DNA from: Corella eumyota
Taxonomy: Eukaryota > Chordata > Ascidiacea > Phlebobranchia > Corellidae
Length of the DNA: 64,000 nucleotides
Direction of reading: 5' to 3'
Assembly (NCBI GenBank): GCA_963082875.1
Contig: OY720097.1
Coordinates: forward strand, 558,001-622,000
Shown here: piece after piece, positions 63,189 to 64,000 of the stretch
Position numbering within the stretch: the first letter of the stretch is position 1
Layout: the number at the start of each line of letters is the position of its first letter
Notes under the pieces: generated by a model
Seen by the model: only the letters and a program-made list of their open reading frames with translations
What the model was told of the DNA's origin: nothing
Databases searched by the model: none
Program-made: the position numbers and the translations under genes

Positions 63189-64000
63189 CTGAAAAGTAAA
63201 CACTTTAAATAATTTGTTATTTAATAAATATTTATTTTTAAACCTCTTGAAAGTGCTTACCTTTTAGAATTTAATTTTTTACAAAAATTTAAAATATAGG
63301 TCCCCGGTGGGAAATGTTAAAATAACAAAATACAAACGAATTTAACGTAACAAATCATAGCGTATGACGTAATAATGACGCATAACGTACGAGTATTGTA
63401 TCTTAACTAAGTACGCAATGTTTTTTTTTATATTAGGTACCAACATTTGACCCCGAAAAATTATTTTTACCAAAAAAAAACATCAAAAAAGACATCAACT
63501 TAGTGTCGGCTTTCACTAATTATTATTTAAATATATCAGCATCTTTTACAAACATTACAAAATCAAATCTATTTAAAATAAAGTCTAACCACATATAAAT
63601 AACTATATTAAGTTGAACACACGCTTACACAAATTAATTCTCAATAAAACCAACTATAAATTATATCACATTCTATATTCCATGTATTAAACAAAATAAG
63701 CTAACATTATTTACCACTACATATTCTATTGATATACAACTTTCTGTTTAAATATAAATTATTAAACTGGATCATGTAAAACTAAATTAAACTAAACTGT
63801 CCAAACATAACTTAAACGAACTATTTTATAACAATACTAACTATACACTTACGCACTACTCTAGTACTATAAGAGATTGTTTTTAACTAAAAGCACTCAA
63901 GTTAAAAATCTGCTTCACCAAAAAAAACGATTTTAGCTTTTTTGCCTCGTTCCCTAATCGCAAGAATCGTTGTAGACATGAAGCTACTTAGGTCAAGGCT
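63189..64000. other. Probable intron or 5' part of the kelch gene, no exon seen
   Basis: AT-rich DNA with no second kelch exon that I can support. The exon ending at 63188 has a good acceptor, so the gene continues to the right. Confidence 0.45.

Overview
The window looks like nuclear DNA from a tunicate, most likely a Ciona species. Reasons: very AT-rich sequence, compact multi-exon genes with GT-AG introns, chordate-type genes (cyclin I, CNBD2, a kelch-repeat protein, a VWA/sushi/EGF protein), many copies of a short tRNA-headed SINE, and a striking abundance of the palindrome TGACGTCA. The species assignment rests on pattern recognition; no database search was possible.

Layout. (1) 1-15370: a tandem satellite of about 311 bp per unit, roughly 49 units, with higher-order structure, running off the left edge of the window. 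(2) 15370-17678: AT-rich non-coding DNA. (3) 17679-24870, minus strand: a cyclin I-like gene, 8 coding exons, 363 codons. (4) 26623-50363, minus strand: a 29-coding-exon gene for a predicted secreted protein of 1,925 residues with two VWA domains, sushi modules, about 11 EGF modules, a long Ser/Thr/Asn-rich mucin-like stretch and an unrecognised C-terminal domain. Its introns hold SINEs, an exact 80-bp minisatellite and a 308-bp inverted repeat. (5) 50364-54260: intergenic DNA between divergent gene starts. (6) 54261-61236, plus strand: a CNBD2-like gene, 16 exons, 887 residues. (7) 61895 to at least 63188, minus strand: the 3' part of a kelch-repeat gene that meets CNBD2 tail to tail.

The exon chains of the three complete genes were built by hand from splice sites. 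Every junction keeps phase and each coding sum is a multiple of three (5,778 nt for the VWA gene, 2,664 nt for CNBD2), which supports the models strongly. The genes show no operon-like or shared pathway relation: a cyclin, an extracellular matrix or coat-type protein, a cyclic-nucleotide-binding protein and a kelch protein.

The most curious features are the higher-order satellite, the spread of TGACGTCA into introns, splice sites and coding exons (where it encodes DVI or MTS peptides), duplicated splice-donor segments, and the novel-looking C-terminal domain of the VWA/EGF protein.
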